Assembly: GCA_965249215.1 (NCBI GenBank)
Contig: CBDFLN010000002.1
Coordinates: 1,488,001 to 1,552,000, forward strand
Origin: G963667675 sp965249215
Lineage (GTDB): Bacteria > Chloroflexota > Dehalococcoidia > Lucifugimonadales > UBA3495
Reading direction: 5' to 3'
DNA length: 64,000 bases
The notes beneath the pieces are model-generated. The model was given only the letters and a program-made list of their open reading frames with translations, was not told the DNA's origin and did no database searches. Below are positions 26,015-35,766 of the stretch, piece by piece (within the stretch, counting starts at the first letter, position 1; each line of letters starts with the position of its first letter). Position numbers and translations under genes: made by a program.

Positions 26015-29000
26015 TTGAACACGAACACTGACAACGCTGTGGCAAACGGCAACTCTTCAGACCACAAGGTCCCCGAAAGCATTCTGGTGGGTTTGGACGT
26101 GGGGTCGACGACCGTAAAGGCGGTAGTTATGGACCCCGACACCGACGAGATCCTCTGGAAAGACTACCAACGCCACAATACCAAGCAACCGGAGATGGTC
26201 AACGAGTTCATCTTGAAGATCCGGGAAGCATTCCCGTTGCCCCAAACAAGATGCGCATATTCATCACGGGCAGCGGCGGCGGCACGCTCAAGGACTTTAT
26301 AGGCGCTAAGTTTGTCCAGGAAGTGAATGCCGTCTCGTTAGCGGTGGAGCATCTATATCCAGAAGCGGGGTCGGTTATTGAACTGGGCGGCCAAGACGCC
26401 AAGATAATCATCTGGTTCACCGACAAGGAGACTGGGGCCAAGCGCAAAGTCCCCAGCATGAACGATAACTGCGCCGGCGGAACCGGCGCAGTTATCGACA
26501 AGATCAATGCCAAGCTCCAGTTAAGCGGTGAGCAACTGCGGGCCCTGGAATACTACGACGTTAAACTGCACCCAGTCGCCGGCAAGTGCGGCGTATTCGC
26601 CGAAACCGACATCAACGGGCTCCAGAAGCAGGGAGTGCCCTCCGAACAGCTGATGGCATCCTTGTTCGAGGCCATTGTTCAGCAGAATTTGAGCGTGTTG
26701 ACCAGGGGCAATACCCTGCGGCCCACGGTACTCCTCTTGGGCGGTCCTAACACCTACGTTCCGGCCATCCGAGATTGCTGGAAGCACAACATCCCCAAGG
26801 TCTGGGCCGAGCGCAAGACCGAACTTCCAGAGGGCATCCCCCCGGAAGACCTGATCGTCGTCCCCGAAAACGCCCAGTATTACGCCGCCATCGGCTCGGT
26901 GGTCTATGGCAAGACTGAGGAAGACCACGTGGGCGTCTTCATAGGAACCGAGGATTTGGAGCAGTTCATCGAGGTCGGCAGGACCAAAATGCGGGAGCAG
27001 TCGGGGGACGTGGGCTTGGCCAAAACCCCGGATGAATTGGAGGAGTTCAAGAAACTCTTTCAGAAGCCTCCCTGGGAGCCTTCTGCCTTCGCACCCGGCC
27101 AAGAGGTGGAGGCTTTCATCGGAATCGACGGCGGGTCCACTTCAACCAAGGGAGTTCTCCTGGACAGGAATGGAGTCCTCTTGGCCAAGGCATACCAACT
27201 TTCCAAGGGCAACCCCCTCTCGGATAGCCAGGATATCCTTACGGAACTGCGGGAGTACGTAGAAGGCCAGGGGGCGACCCTCAACGTCTTGGGCCTGGCC
27301 ACCACGGGTTATGCCAAAGACCTCCTCAAAGAAACTCTAGGCGCCGACGTGGCGATTGTGGAAACGGTAGCCCATACCAAGTCCGCGATGCACTACTACG
27401 ATGACGTGGACGTAATCGTTGACGTGGGCGGGCAGGACATCAAGGTCATAGTCATCAACGACGGCAAGGTCAAGGACTTCAAGCTCAACACCCAATGCTC
27501 GGCGGGCAACGGCTATTTCCTCCAGAGCACCGCCGCCAAGTTCGGCTACTCGGTAGCCGAGTTTGCCGACGCGGCCTTCGACGCCGAGCGGTTGCCCGTT
27601 TTCGGCTACGGTTGCGCCGTGTTTATGGAAACGGACATCGTTAACTTCCAGCAATTGGGTTGGGAGAAACACGAGATCATGGCCGGATTGGCCAAGGTGC
27701 TGCCCAAGAACATCTGGCTATACGTGGTGGCTGAGCCAAACCTGGGCAAGTTCGGCACCAACTTCGTTCTCCAGGGGGGCACCCAGCACAACCTGGCCGC
27801 CGTCAAATCCCAATACGACTTCATCCTCTCCAAAATACCCGAGGCCAAGATCAGGGTTCACGAGTTCACCGGCGAGAGCGGGGCCATCGGAGCCGCTCTG
27901 GAAGCAATCCGAATTGCGGCCGAACGGGACTCTTCTTTCATCGGGCTGAGAGCCGCCGAGAATCTTGAATTCACCACCACCAGGGACGAATCGACCAGGT
28001 GCAGCTTCTGCAAGAACAAGTGCCTCCGCACCTACATCGATACCGAAACTCCCCAAGGGGACAACCGCCGTTTCATCATTGCCACCTGCGAAAAAGGCAC
28101 GGTAGAAAGCATCGATGACATGAAGGAGATCAAGGCGCGCCTTGCCGAGATCATGGAGGCCAATCCTAACTTCGTGGAGAAAGCGTCGGTCAGGGCGTTC
28201 CGTACTACCGACCCGCCCAAGGTAAGCTCCCTCCGGAAGGCTGAAGAGGAGCCTGAAGTGCAGCGAAAAGGTCTCTTCGCCAGGTTCATTGGCAAACAAC
28301 AGCCCGAGTCCGTGCCCATTCCGCTCATACCGCAGGATGTGCGGGTGCGGCGGCGGGACATCAAAATCGGCATGCCCCGGGTGCTCAATATGTACACCCT
28401 GGCGCCCTTCTTCCAGTCCTACTTCGAGGCGTTGGGCGTCGGCGCTCAAAACATCGTCTACTCCGATTACACCGATCCGGCCATGTGGTACAAGGGCTCG
28501 CGGCGGGGCTCCATCGACCAATGCTTCCCCAGCAAAGTCGCCCTTGCCCACGTTCACAACCTGATTTTCGACAAGAAAGAGAAGCAGAAGCCGGACGTCG
28601 TCTTCTTCCCCATCATCAACAAGCTGAAGACTGAGCTGGTCAACGCTGAGGACAGCGCAGCCTGTCCCACGGTCTCCATCACCCCTGAAGTGGTCAAGGC
28701 GGCCTTCACCAAGGAAGGGGACATCTTCGCCGAGAACGGGATGCGCTATCTAAACCCCTCCTTGGACTTCACCGAATGGCCGATGCTCGAGTACGAGATG
28801 TGGAACTGCTTCCAGGACGTGCTCCAGGTCACCTGGGCGGAAAACCGGGAGGCTTTGGAAATCGCTTTCCGGGCTTGGCGCGGCTATTTCGCAACCCTCC
28901 GGTCCGAAGCCCGGCAGGTGTTGGACAAGTTGGAAGAAGAAGGGAAGCTGGGCGTGGTCATGCTGGCCCGGCCGTACCACAACGACCCCGGCCTTAACCA

Positions 29001-30033
29001 CGAAATCATGCAGGAAATCCAAAAGAAAGGCTACCCCATCTTCAGCATCGACTCGCTGCCTCAAGACGAAGACATGCTGGACAGGCTGTTCGGCAAAGAG
29101 GTTGAAGCGGGCGTCATCACCCACGCCATGGACATTACCGACGCCTGGAAGAACGCATACAGCGAGAACTCCAGCAAGAAGATCTGGGGCGCCAAGTACG
29201 TGGCCCGGCATCCGAACCTGGTCGCCATCGACTTGTCCAGCTTCAAATGCGGCCACGACGCACCTACCTACAACACCATAGAAAATATCATCGAAGCCTC
29301 GAACACACCCTACTTCACTTTCTTCGATATCGACGAGAGCAAGCCATCAGGCTCCATTAAAATCAGGGTCGAGACCATCGACTATTTCCTACAGCGGTAC
29401 CAGGAACACTTACAGCGAAAGCTTTCCTCCAAGAACGAGCTGCACTACATGGTCGAGACATACCGTGAGGGACTGCTTCGAGCCAACGCGAAGGCGGCAG
29501 CCGAACTGGGGGCAGCCGGGCACATCGCCATTAGCGGCAACGACTCTCGCCCCAACGGCCACAAGGGGCCGGCCTCGAATGGCCACGGCCACGATGAATG
29601 GGTCCCGGTCAATTTAGAGTTGGGCAGCAAAGCAGACCGTCATCATAATGGCAACGGCCACCATGACACGGCGGATGAGCCCACTATCCCGTCCAAAGTC
29701 ACGGCTCCCAACGGGAACGTGATGGACCTTAGCTCAACGGTGGGCGATGGATCGCAGAGCGGATTCCAGATGGGGTCCGGCGACTATGACCGTATCCGAA
29801 AAGAGAACACTGCCGGAGACCCAGTAGAAGAAGACTTCGGCAGCGGCTCCGCCGGCTGTAGCGTGCCCATCCGGCACTACCCCGTAAAGGCCTACGCCCA
29901 GGATGGAGAATCCATAGTGGGCATTCCCGACCAAGAGGAGAACGCCTCAGGAGTGCAATTTGTCCAGTTGGGCAACTTCAAGCTGCCCAAGAAAGAGCGA
30001 GCCGAAGAGGTGACCCCGGTAGAGGCCGACTAA
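26015..30033 (+). CDS. Double BadF/HgdC-type acyl-CoA dehydratase activase with DUF2229-like part; one -1 frameshift
   Basis: About 1340 residues if the frame is restored. Two ASKHA ATPase/activase units are present: the first begins VGLDVGSTTVKAVV, the second IGIDGGSTSTKGVLLDR. Each keeps the two cysteines that hold the bridging [4Fe-4S] cluster in HgdC-like activases (NDNCAGGTGA with GKCGVFAETD; TQCSAGNGYF with GYGCAVFMETD). A CSFCKNKC cluster and a DUF2229-like region (IGMPRVLNMYTLAPFFQSYF) follow, ending in a His/Asn/Gly-rich tail. The family uses ATP to drive electrons to 2-hydroxyacyl-CoA dehydratases or double-cubane proteins. The 5' part (26015, TTG behind AGAGGTG, to ~26236) is one frame off the rest (open from 26251): one base, probably G after TTCCCG, is missing. 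Adjacent partner gene downstream. Confidence 0.85.
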
Positions 30034-30065
30034 ACTCCAGACAATCAAGCTACGGAGCGAGCCGA

Positions 30066-31604
30066 ATGGCCAAGGTATTGGACGAGCAAGACATCGAAAT
30101 CCAGGTGGCGGAGTATGAAGCCAAGCTCCGAAAGGATATGGGCCTGGAAGAACAGGAAATCGAGCATTTCCACAAGCCCTACGAGTTCAACTGGCCCAAG
30201 GACCAGAAAGACTCTACGACCATCCTCTGGGGCGGGCTGACCGCGGCCCACGAAGAGCTTGTAACCGAAGCCATGAAGGGCTTGGGTTACAACGTGCGGA
30301 TAATTCCGACCCCGGACAACGACTCGCTGGCTACCGGAAAAGAATACGGCAACAGGGGCCAGTGTAACCCCACCTATTACACGGTGGGAAACCTGGTCAA
30401 GTACTTGAAGGGGCTTCAGGACGCGGGGGAGCAGGACATCGAAGACCGGTACGTCTTCGTCACGGCCGGAGCCTGCGGGCCTTGCCGGTTCGGCATGTAC
30501 GAGTCGGAGTACCGCAAGGCACTGCGGGACTCGGGTTTTGAGAAGTTCCGCGTCTTGCTGTTCAAGCAATCGGCCGGCCTGAACCAGGACAACGGCGACT
30601 CCGCCCTGGAGCTAAACCCCAAGTTCGGAATGGCCCTGATCAAGGGCGTCATGGTCGGCGACATGATCAACGACCTGGGTTACAAGGTCCGCCCCTACGA
30701 AGTCACCGAGGGGGAGACGGACCGGGTCACCAGAGAAGCCCTCAAATTGATGGGCGACACCATCCGCGAAGGAAATTCCGTATTCCGAGCATTGCGCCGC
30801 GTCCGTAAGATGTACCGGGACATCAAGGTCGACTATACCCGGGTCAAGCCCAAGGTTAAAATTACCGGCGAGTTCTGGGCCCAGACCACCGAGGGCGACG
30901 GCAACTACCACATGTTCCGCTGGCTGGAGTCGGAAGGGGCCGAGGTGATGGTGGAACCCATCGGCACCTGGATCGAGTACCTTATCTGGGCCGCCCGGCA
31001 GAATGCGGAGCAGCACCTGGTAAACGACAAGACGCGCAAGAGTTTCATTCGCAAGGTCAAACTGGTGCAGGTAGCTTTCCGGTTGTATTACAACCTCTAC
31101 CGGTGGGGATTGGGATTCAAGACCGACTCCCTGCCCAACCAGAAGAAGCTGGCCGAATATGCTAAGGCCTACTACAACACGCACCTCAAGGGCGGGGAGG
31201 GACACCTGGAAATCGCGAAAAACATCATGGCCACCAAGGACAAACACGCCCAGATGGTCATGTCTCTTAAGCCCTTCGGCTGTATGCCCAGCACCATGAG
31301 CGACGGCGTCCAGAGCAGGGTCGTGGCCGACTACAAGGACGCTATCTTCCTGCCCGTCGAGACATCGGGAGACGGCGAGGTAAACGTCAAGAGCCGAACC
31401 CAGATGAAGCTATACGAAGCCAAGGTCAAGGCCAGGCAGGAGATGGCCGAGGTGCTGGACAAGTACAACGTAAACATCGAGCAGGTACGGGACTACGTGG
31501 CCAAGCACCCCAAGTTCAACGACCCCATGCGCAAGGTCCCGCATCACCACGGCATAAGCACCGCGGCCAATTTTATCGCCATGGTGGCGCCTCACGTAAA
31601 GTAG
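30066..31604 (+). CDS. 2-hydroxyacyl-CoA dehydratase-like (HgdB/FldC superfamily) partner of the activase
   Basis: 512 residues, 32 bases downstream of the activase. It shows cysteine-bearing segments expected to hold an Fe-S cluster: YGNRGQCNPTYYT, VTAGACGPCRFGMYESEY and SLKPFGCMPSTMSDGVQ. Such proteins pair with the fused activase/DUF2229 protein in anaerobes and some Chloroflexota. The natural substrate is unknown; double-cubane reductases of this superfamily show it need not be a dehydratase. The strong terminator 30 bases downstream closes the operon. Confidence 0.82.
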   Translation: MAKVLDEQDIEIQVAEYEAKLRKDMGLEEQEIEHFHKPYEFNWPKDQKDSTTILWGGLTAAHEELVTEAMKGLGYNVRIIPTPDNDSLATGKEYGNRGQCNPTYYTVGNLVKYLKGLQDAGEQDIEDRYVFVTAGACGPCRFGMYESEYRKALRDSGFEKFRVLLFKQSAGLNQDNGDSALELNPKFGMALIKGVMVGDMINDLGYKVRPYEVTEGETDRVTREALKLMGDTIREGNSVFRALRRVRKMYRDIKVDYTRVKPKVKITGEFWAQTTEGDGNYHMFRWLESEGAEVMVEPIGTWIEYLIWAARQNAEQHLVNDKTRKSFIRKVKLVQVAFRLYYNLYRWGLGFKTDSLPNQKKLAEYAKAYYNTHLKGGEGHLEIAKNIMATKDKHAQMVMSLKPFGCMPSTMSDGVQSRVVADYKDAIFLPVETSGDGEVNVKSRTQMKLYEAKVKARQEMAEVLDKYNVNIEQVRDYVAKHPKFNDPMRKVPHHHGISTAANFIAMVAPHVK

Positions 31605-31633
31605 GCTCTACCGCCGGATTCGAGAGGCTTTGG

Positions 31634-31662
31634 AAAATCCCCCTTAAAGCAGGGGGGTTTTT
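31634..31662 (+). terminator. Rho-independent terminator of the activase operon
   Basis: C5/G5 stem (31639-31643 with 31652-31656) extended by A-T pairs, loop TTAAAGCA, followed by a T5 run. It could work in both directions, since an A run precedes it. Confidence 0.85.
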
Positions 31663-31775
31663 CTTCTGCGGCCTACGCACACCGACCGACCGCCGCCCGC
31701 ACCCTTCGGGCCAGGCCTGTCCGCGTTGACAGGGTGATTCAGCCCCATTAATCTATCTGTGCTTTGAGTCACGCG

Positions 31776-32603
31776 ATGAAGCTGAGAGGAAAGACAGCCC
31801 TGGTCACGGGCGCCAGCCCGAACATCATGGGCGGCATTGCCGAGGGGCTGGCCGCGGCCGGCGCAAGGGCGGTATGCGTAGACATAAACCCCGCTTACGC
31901 CCACGGCTGCGCCCGGTCCATAGCCCGGCAAGGCGGACAAGCCACGGGACTGGTCTGCGACGTCACCGACGAATCCCAGGTTATGGAGACCATGGCGCGG
32001 GCTGAGAAAGTGTACGGGGCGGTTGATATTCTTGTGAACGGCGCCACCATATTCAATTCCAAGGGCGTCCTGGACATGCCGGTGGAGGAGTGGCGACGGC
32101 AGACCGATGTGCTCCTGACGGGCGCATTCCTGTTCACCAAGCACGCGGCCCAACGCATGATTGCGCAGGGTATCAGGGGCAACGTCATCAACATCATCTC
32201 GACTGCGGGGCACCAGGGCGAGCCTGGAAACGTGGGCTACAGCACCGGCAAGGGGGGCTTGCTGAACTTTACCCGTTCGGCGGCCATGGAACTGGCCAGG
32301 TACGGCATCCGGGTCAACAGCCTGACTCCCACCGCCACCGACACTTCGGAAGGCGCCGAGCGGGCCGCCCGCTGGGCGGTGCAGTGGCCGGCGCCCCGGC
32401 AAGGACAGCGGGACAAAGGCCTACTGCCCGACCCCAGCACCGGCGTGCCCTTGCGACAGTTGCCCAGTCCCAAACACTATGCCGCCGCCGCGGTGTTCCT
32501 GGCCTCGGATGACGCCGAGATGATTACCGCTTTCGACCTGCGGGTTGATGCCGGGGCTATTTCCCGCTACTGGCCCTGGGACCCTTCGAGGTCGGAGTCC
32601 TAG
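31776..32603 (+). CDS. SDR family NAD(P)-dependent oxidoreductase
   Basis: Classical short-chain dehydrogenase, ~275 residues. Cofactor motif ALVTGASPNIMGGIAEGL, acidic residue in CVDINP suggesting NAD preference, DILVNGA (N-N-A-G variant), catalytic Ser in IISTAGHQG and YSTGK. The C-terminus has FLASDDAEMITAFDLRVDAG. I use the ATG at 31776 (MKLRGKTALVTG), the usual SDR start; a TTG at 31764 is in frame. Substrate unknown. Confidence 0.88.
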   Translation: MKLRGKTALVTGASPNIMGGIAEGLAAAGARAVCVDINPAYAHGCARSIARQGGQATGLVCDVTDESQVMETMARAEKVYGAVDILVNGATIFNSKGVLDMPVEEWRRQTDVLLTGAFLFTKHAAQRMIAQGIRGNVINIISTAGHQGEPGNVGYSTGKGGLLNFTRSAAMELARYGIRVNSLTPTATDTSEGAERAARWAVQWPAPRQGQRDKGLLPDPSTGVPLRQLPSPKHYAAAAVFLASDDAEMITAFDLRVDAGAISRYWPWDPSRSES

Positions 32604-32712
32604 ACCAGCCGGCGGAACGCCCTTGCGGCCTGGCTGGCGGCCGGAAAGGCGCAACCTTGGCTATACCTGCAGAGGACGAGGGAAACTTGGATCCCAAGCT
32701 GGAGGAATCGTC

Positions 32713-32916
32713 ATGAGCACAACAGAGAACGACGGAGTCTCCCCGGAGGTCTTCCGGCAAATGGTGGAACGGGCCGGATTGGGCTTGAGCGAGGAAGAGT
32801 TGGAGCGTCTCAGACCTCTGTACGGCCTGTATTTTGAGTTCGTCAAACAGATTCACTCCGTCGACCTCCAAGACGAGGACATTGCCATGGCCTTTCAACC
32901 CGATTGGCAGTCCTAA
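32713..32916 (+). CDS. Small GatC/AtzG-like partner of the downstream amidase
   Basis: 67 residues, acidic, with an N-terminal helix and LSEEELERLRPLYGLYFEFV, ending in IAMAFQPDW. This pattern resembles the small GatC/AtzG-like proteins that pair with amidase-signature enzymes (AtzE) and wrap around them. The ATG at 32713 has GGAGG twelve bases upstream. The amidase begins 77 bases downstream, so a two-subunit hydrolase is likely. Confidence 0.65.
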   Translation: MSTTENDGVSPEVFRQMVERAGLGLSEEELERLRPLYGLYFEFVKQIHSVDLQDEDIAMAFQPDWQS

Positions 32917-32993
32917 CGGGAATTGCGCCTCTGTTCCCAGGCGGATGACGCAAGCCGGAGCATTTCGCGAGCAGATATAGGGCGGTGATAACC

Positions 32994-34400
32994 ATGCCGG
33001 ACGTTGAAGAACAGCTACACTATCTGACCATTCAAGAGGTGGGAGACCGTATCCGCAAACGCGAGATGTCGCCGGTGGACGTGGTGGAGGCATCGCTGGA
33101 CCGCGTTGAAGCCACCGACGACCGGCTGCATTCGTTCATTACCCTCCTGAAAGACGAGGCCCTGGAGCAAGCCCGAAAGGCCGAGGCCGAGATTGCCAAG
33201 GGCAACTACCGGGGTCCTCTCCACGGCATCCCATACGGGCTCAAGGACCTGTACGACACCGCCGGCATACGGACCACGGCGGCGTCCAAGGTAGATTTCG
33301 ACCGGGTGCCGGCAGAAGACGCTACCGTCGTCACCAGGCTTCGGGAGGCGGGAGCCGTGCTGGTGGGCAAGCTTGTGATGCACGAGTACGCCACAGGCGC
33401 TCCCGACTTCACGTCACCTTTCCCGCCGGCTCGCAATCCCTGGAACCTGGAGCATGCCACCGGCGGGTCCAGCAGCGGGTCGGGTTCAGCGGTGGCGGCG
33501 GGTCAGGTGATGGGCGCTCTGGGATCATGCACCGGCGGGTCAATCAGGGGGCCGGCGTCTCTGTGCGGCATCGTGGGCATCAAGCCCACCTATGGACGGG
33601 TCAGCCGACACGGCGTGGTCACCCTGAGCTGGTCCCAAGACCACTGCGGTCCGATGACCCGGACGGTGTGGGACGCGGCGGCGATGCTTCAGGCCATCGC
33701 CGGCAGAGACCCCAAGGACGCGACGACCAGCGCAGCCCCGGTGCCGGACTACACGCGTTCCCTAGGCGAGGGCATCGAGGGCCTTACGATAGGGGTGCCC
33801 CGGCACTACTTCTTCGAGCCCAATCCCGACGTCAACCCCGAGGTGGTCGCGGTAGTCGAAAAGGGCCTGGGGGCGCTGCAGGAGTTGGGCGCCAACCTGG
33901 AAGAGGTGACCGTCCCCAACCTGGAGTACGCCCGGGCGGTGAACGCCATCATCATGGCCGGGGAGGCCTACGCATTCCACGAGAAGAACTTGAAGGCCAG
34001 GCCCGACGACTTCGGCGAGGCGGTGCGGGCCCGCTTCCGCATCGGCGCCTTGCTCAGCGCCAGCGACTACGTTCAAGCTCAGCGGTGCCGGCAACTGGTC
34101 AAGAGGGGGTTCGCAGAGGCTATGGCCCAGGTGGACCTGCTGGTCACCCCTACCACGGCCTACCCCGCCCCGCGCTTCGAAAGCTACGATGCCGCATTCA
34201 CCCTGCGGGGGCCCAGCTTTACCGCTCCCTTCAACGTCACCGGGCTGCCGGCCATCTCGATTCCGTGCGGCTTCACCGAGGCCGGCCTGCCCGTGGGCAT
34301 GCAGCTTGTGGGCAAGCCTTTCGACGAGCCAACCGTGTTGAGGGCGGCTCATGCCTACGAGCAACACGCCGGCTGGTTCCAGCAACGCCCGCCGATCTAG
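32994..34400 (+). CDS. Amidase-signature family hydrolase
   Basis: Ser-cisSer-Lys amidase of ~468 residues. Catalytic Lys lies in HGIPYGLKDLYD, the Gly/Ser-rich signature is ATGGSSSGSGSAVAAG, and the nucleophile region is TGGSIRGPASLCG followed by GIKPTYGRVSR. The C-terminus keeps PAISIPCGFTEAGLPVGMQL. It is closer to AtzE/GatA-like amidases than to fatty-acid amide hydrolase. Start at ATG 32994 (a GTG nine bases upstream is in frame). Its substrate cannot be read; the small AtzG-like partner argues for a two-subunit enzyme. Confidence 0.9.
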   Translation: MPDVEEQLHYLTIQEVGDRIRKREMSPVDVVEASLDRVEATDDRLHSFITLLKDEALEQARKAEAEIAKGNYRGPLHGIPYGLKDLYDTAGIRTTAASKVDFDRVPAEDATVVTRLREAGAVLVGKLVMHEYATGAPDFTSPFPPARNPWNLEHATGGSSSGSGSAVAAGQVMGALGSCTGGSIRGPASLCGIVGIKPTYGRVSRHGVVTLSWSQDHCGPMTRTVWDAAAMLQAIAGRDPKDATTSAAPVPDYTRSLGEGIEGLTIGVPRHYFFEPNPDVNPEVVAVVEKGLGALQELGANLEEVTVPNLEYARAVNAIIMAGEAYAFHEKNLKARPDDFGEAVRARFRIGALLSASDYVQAQRCRQLVKRGFAEAMAQVDLLVTPTTAYPAPRFESYDAAFTLRGPSFTAPFNVTGLPAISIPCGFTEAGLPVGMQLVGKPFDEPTVLRAAHAYEQHAGWFQQRPPI

Positions 34401-34420
34401 GGGTTCAACGGCAGGCAGGG

Positions 34421-34960
34421 TCACCCCACTATGTCCCTGACCGCGTCCAAGTAGCACTGGTAGGCCCTGTCGCTGAAGCAGACCAGCATTACGGTGTCCA
34501 CTGACTTGTTCCTGGCCAGGAACTTTGCGGTCTCGGTCACGGCGATGGAGGCGGCCCGGTCCAAGGGAAAGCCGTAGGCCCCGGCGCTGACGGCCGGGAA
34601 GGCGATGGACCGGAAGCCGTGCTCTTCGGCGATGGCAAAGCAGCTCCGGTAGCAACCTGCCAGCAGCGCGTCCTCTCCATGGCTGCCGCCCTTCCACACC
34701 GGCCCAACGGTATGCACCACGCGCCCGGCGGGCAGGTCGTAGCCTCCGGTGAGCCTGGCTTCTCCGGTGGGGCAGCCTCCCAGGGTCCGGCATTCCTCCA
34801 ACAGCTTGGGGCCGGCGGCCCGGTGGATGGCGCCGTCCACGCCCGCTCCGCCCAGCAGGGACTCGTTGGCGGCGTTGACAATGGCGTCAACCGGCAAGGT
34901 AGTGATGTCGCCGAGGAAGACGGTCAACCGTTGGCTAGCCAAGTGCTGCCTCTCGCGCAT
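34421..34960 (-). CDS. Macro domain protein, MacroD/YmdB-like O-acetyl-ADP-ribose deacetylase
   Basis: 179-residue single macro domain that should bind ADP-ribose. Markers are GDITTLPVDAIVNAANESLL, GGAGVDGAIHRAAGPKLLEE, GRVVHTVGPVW and AFPAVSAGAYGFPLDRAA, typical of MacroD-type hydrolases that remove ADP-ribose from acidic residues or deacetylate OAADPr. Convergent with the amidase gene with a 20-base gap. Confidence 0.93.
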   Translation of the reverse strand: MRERQHLASQRLTVFLGDITTLPVDAIVNAANESLLGGAGVDGAIHRAAGPKLLEECRTLGGCPTGEARLTGGYDLPAGRVVHTVGPVWKGGSHGEDALLAGCYRSCFAIAEEHGFRSIAFPAVSAGAYGFPLDRAASIAVTETAKFLARNKSVDTVMLVCFSDRAYQCYLDAVRDIVG

Positions 34961-35063
34961 ACGTGGCCCTGCGGTGGGGTAGGGATTTTTTCAGAAACTG
35001 TACCATTTCGTTCCAAAATGACCCATTTTGAGGGGCTGGCCCGGGAGTGTCCTTCGATTTCCC

Positions 35064-35080
35064 CCTTCGACGGGCTCAGG
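35064..35080 (+). repeat. REP-like element, CCTTCGACGGGCTCAGG core
   Basis: The 17-base core matches, with two mismatches, the reverse complement of 45007-45023, showing a dispersed repeat. A GGCTCGGGACGAACC tail follows. Confidence 0.5.
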
Positions 35081-35270
35081 ACAGGCTCGGGACGAACCGG
35101 GGATGGGTCGTTGGGAAGGGGCCGGGGCCCAGGCGTGTATTTCGGCGGGCGCTGAAATTTTTGTTCCCCTCTCATTTTCTCCCGAAGCCTCCCATTTTGG
35201 GGAGGGAGTGGCAGGGCCCTGTTTCGGGGGTTTCCCCTTATTTGAGCCATTGTGAGACATTTTGGGACAT

Positions 35271-35334
35271 CCTCCGTTCGTTTGGTTCGAGGGCCTCACC
35301 ACAGGTGGTTCGAGAGCCTCACCACGAACGGAGG
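35271..35334 (+). repeat. REP-like hairpin with duplicated core
   Basis: Ten-base arms CCTCCGTTCG / CGAACGGAGG enclose two tandem copies of GGTTCGAGRGCCTCACCA. The same arms and one core copy recur at 35534-35570. Confidence 0.6.
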
Positions 35335-35533
35335 GGCGGCCGCGCCTGTTGGCTGGGCGGGCCTTGCCGGCCGGTGGTAGCGGACGACAGAGGGAACTTT
35401 GGGAAGCCGGCGCAAATACCATAGGAGTCGAGTTTAAGGATTGGCGTTCGGGGCTGTCAACGGGGAAATGTCAGTGCCCAAGGGGGGCCTGCGGTTGTTT
35501 GGCGAACGGAGCAAATGCCGGGACATTCGCATG

Positions 35534-35570
35534 TCCGTTCGAATGGTTCGAGAGCCTCACCACGAACGGA
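35534..35570 (+). repeat. REP-like hairpin, single core
   Basis: Arms TCCGTTCG / CGAACGGA enclose a 21-base centre holding GGTTCGAGAGCCTCACCA. It is a shorter version of the element at 35271-35334. Confidence 0.6.
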
Positions 35571-35696
35571 GCTCCAGGGCAGAAGTTTCAGATTCCTCGC
35601 TCCGCTCGGAATGACAAGGGGTGTTGGAATGGCGGTGCCGCTTAGCCCGAATCCACCGAAGGAGGGCGTCGGGTTAGCGTCCTGAAGCGGCAAGAA

Positions 35697-35760
35697 GGTG
35701 CTCCTGTGCTTCTGGGATAATGGTTTTGTAGCAAAAAACCGACCCCGGAAAAGGAGCACC
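35697..35760 (+). promoter_or_regulatory. Inverted repeat that can hide the transposase ribosome site, plus internal promoter
   Basis: GGTGCTCCT (35697-35705) is a perfect complement of AGGAGCACC (35752-35760), which contains the AGGAG ribosome site ten bases before the transposase ATG. An extended -10 TGGGATAAT (35713-35721) lies between the arms, so transcripts from it lack the 5' arm and stay translatable, while read-through transcripts from outside would fold. This matches the protective logic known in IS10 and IS50. Equivalent arms in the other copies are 41128-41136/41183-41191 and 45325-45333/45380-45388. Confidence 0.6.
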
Positions 35761-35766
35761 CAATAG

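Larger units (their letters stand above)
34961..35640. other. Gene-free stretch rich in REP-like repeats
   Basis: No supported gene in ~680 bases before the first insertion sequence. It contains three REP-like elements listed separately and several short T4/G4-containing repeats (CCATTTTG appears in variants). The composition suggests repeat build-up at the edge of an insertion-rich zone. Confidence 0.5.

Noticed and set aside
33527..34504. Long frames overlapping the amidase gene on both strands (for example 33762-34793)
   Set aside because: Composition (R, G, P, A) is that of shadow frames; the amidase and macro-domain genes explain the region.
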